Shown here: positions 63,884 to 64,000 of the stretch, piece by piece
How positions within the stretch are numbered: the stretch's first letter is position 1
Layout: each line of letters begins with the position of its first letter
Assembly: GCF_029269825.1 (NCBI RefSeq)
Contig: NZ_JARJHU010000008.1
Location: 310,001-374,000, forward strand
Length of the DNA stretch: 64,000 nt
Source: Pedobacter sp. JY14-1
GTDB lineage: Bacteria; Bacteroidota; Bacteroidia; Sphingobacteriales; Sphingobacteriaceae
Direction of reading: 5' to 3'
Made by a program: the position numbers and the translations under genes
Notes under the pieces: model-generated
Database searches by the model: none
Told to the model about the DNA's origin: nothing
The model's input: the letters and a program-made list of their open reading frames with translations, nothing else

Positions 63884-64000
63884 ATGCAGAAGAGATTACT
63901 CATAGTTTCCAACCGTTTACCGCTCACTATTGAAAAGAAAGACAACATATATGTCCAGCGCCAGTCATCTGGCGGACTCATTTCGGCAGTCGAGGCATAT
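63884..64000 (+). CDS. otsA: Trehalose-6-phosphate synthase (GT20), 5' part only
   Basis: 39 codons before the window edge: RLLIVSNRLPLTIEKKD and QSSGGLISAVEAY are the N-terminal GT20 signature with the SNRLP and SGGL glucose-6-phosphate contacts. It may be fused to a phosphatase domain further on. Makes the osmoprotectant trehalose, which fits the neighbouring MscS channels. Confidence 0.85.
   Translation, partial: MQKRLLIVSNRLPLTIEKKDNIYVQRQSSGGLISAVEAY

Overview
The window looks like chromosomal DNA from a Bacteroidota bacterium of the Pedobacter/Sphingobacteriaceae kind. The clues are promoter-like TAnnTTTG boxes, large Bacteroidota-type RHS proteins, Sec signal peptides ending in Ala-Gln, a LytTR regulator, a DUF3050 protein and a GH2 enzyme. 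No rRNA, tRNA, CRISPR array or phage structural genes were seen.

Layout. (1) 1-4361, minus strand: a CheB-CheR-PAS fusion (cut by the window edge) translationally coupled to a phytochrome photosensory protein with no output domain. (2) 4362-6660: an orphan secreted protein, a perfect 19-bp hairpin, and a plus-strand AAA ATPase of the DUF4143 type. (3) 6746-13461: decayed and displaced RHS toxin tips with small immunity-like genes. These include a JAB-like tip killed by a nonsense codon, a frameshifted neighbour, an N-truncated RHS copy and an IS3-type insertion. (4) 13183-25345 and 25955-37031: two paralogous, co-directional operons. Each runs 4-5 secreted fibre-like proteins, then an SpvB/TcB-like giant, then an RHS-core giant with a variable C-terminal tip, then an immunity gene. 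Both start behind the same promoter layout: three 17-bp palindromes with exact 20-bp period, 32 nt upstream of a TAnnTTTG box. (5) 37182-48860: an XRE regulator and a type II secretion-like cluster (G, O, E, D, L, M, lipoprotein, C, lipoprotein, K, I, J, F), again on the minus strand. (6) 49062-64000: a divergent LytTR regulator, GH2 hydrolase, Crp-family regulator, DUF3050 protein, two PqiA-like membrane proteins, a PAS histidine kinase, and a block with a PRC-barrel protein, two MscS channels, an APC permease and the start of a trehalose-6-phosphate synthase.

How it may work together. From 48860 down to 25955 every convincing gene points the same way: secretion machine, XRE regulator, shared operator array, then the second fibre/TcB/RHS/immunity operon, with a paralogous operon beyond. 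The fibre, TcB-like and RHS proteins all have Sec signal peptides. VgrG, PAAR, TcA and recognisable T9SS C-terminal domains are absent. My inference is a contact or surface toxin system in which an RHS shell made of two polypeptides is displayed with trimeric fibres after export through the neighbouring T2SS-like machine. This is a hypothesis; the gene order, operator arrays and domain content are visible directly. The block 6661-25790 is bracketed by two same-orientation copies of the ATPase 3' end (one intact gene, one relic), which suggests it was gained or duplicated as a unit.
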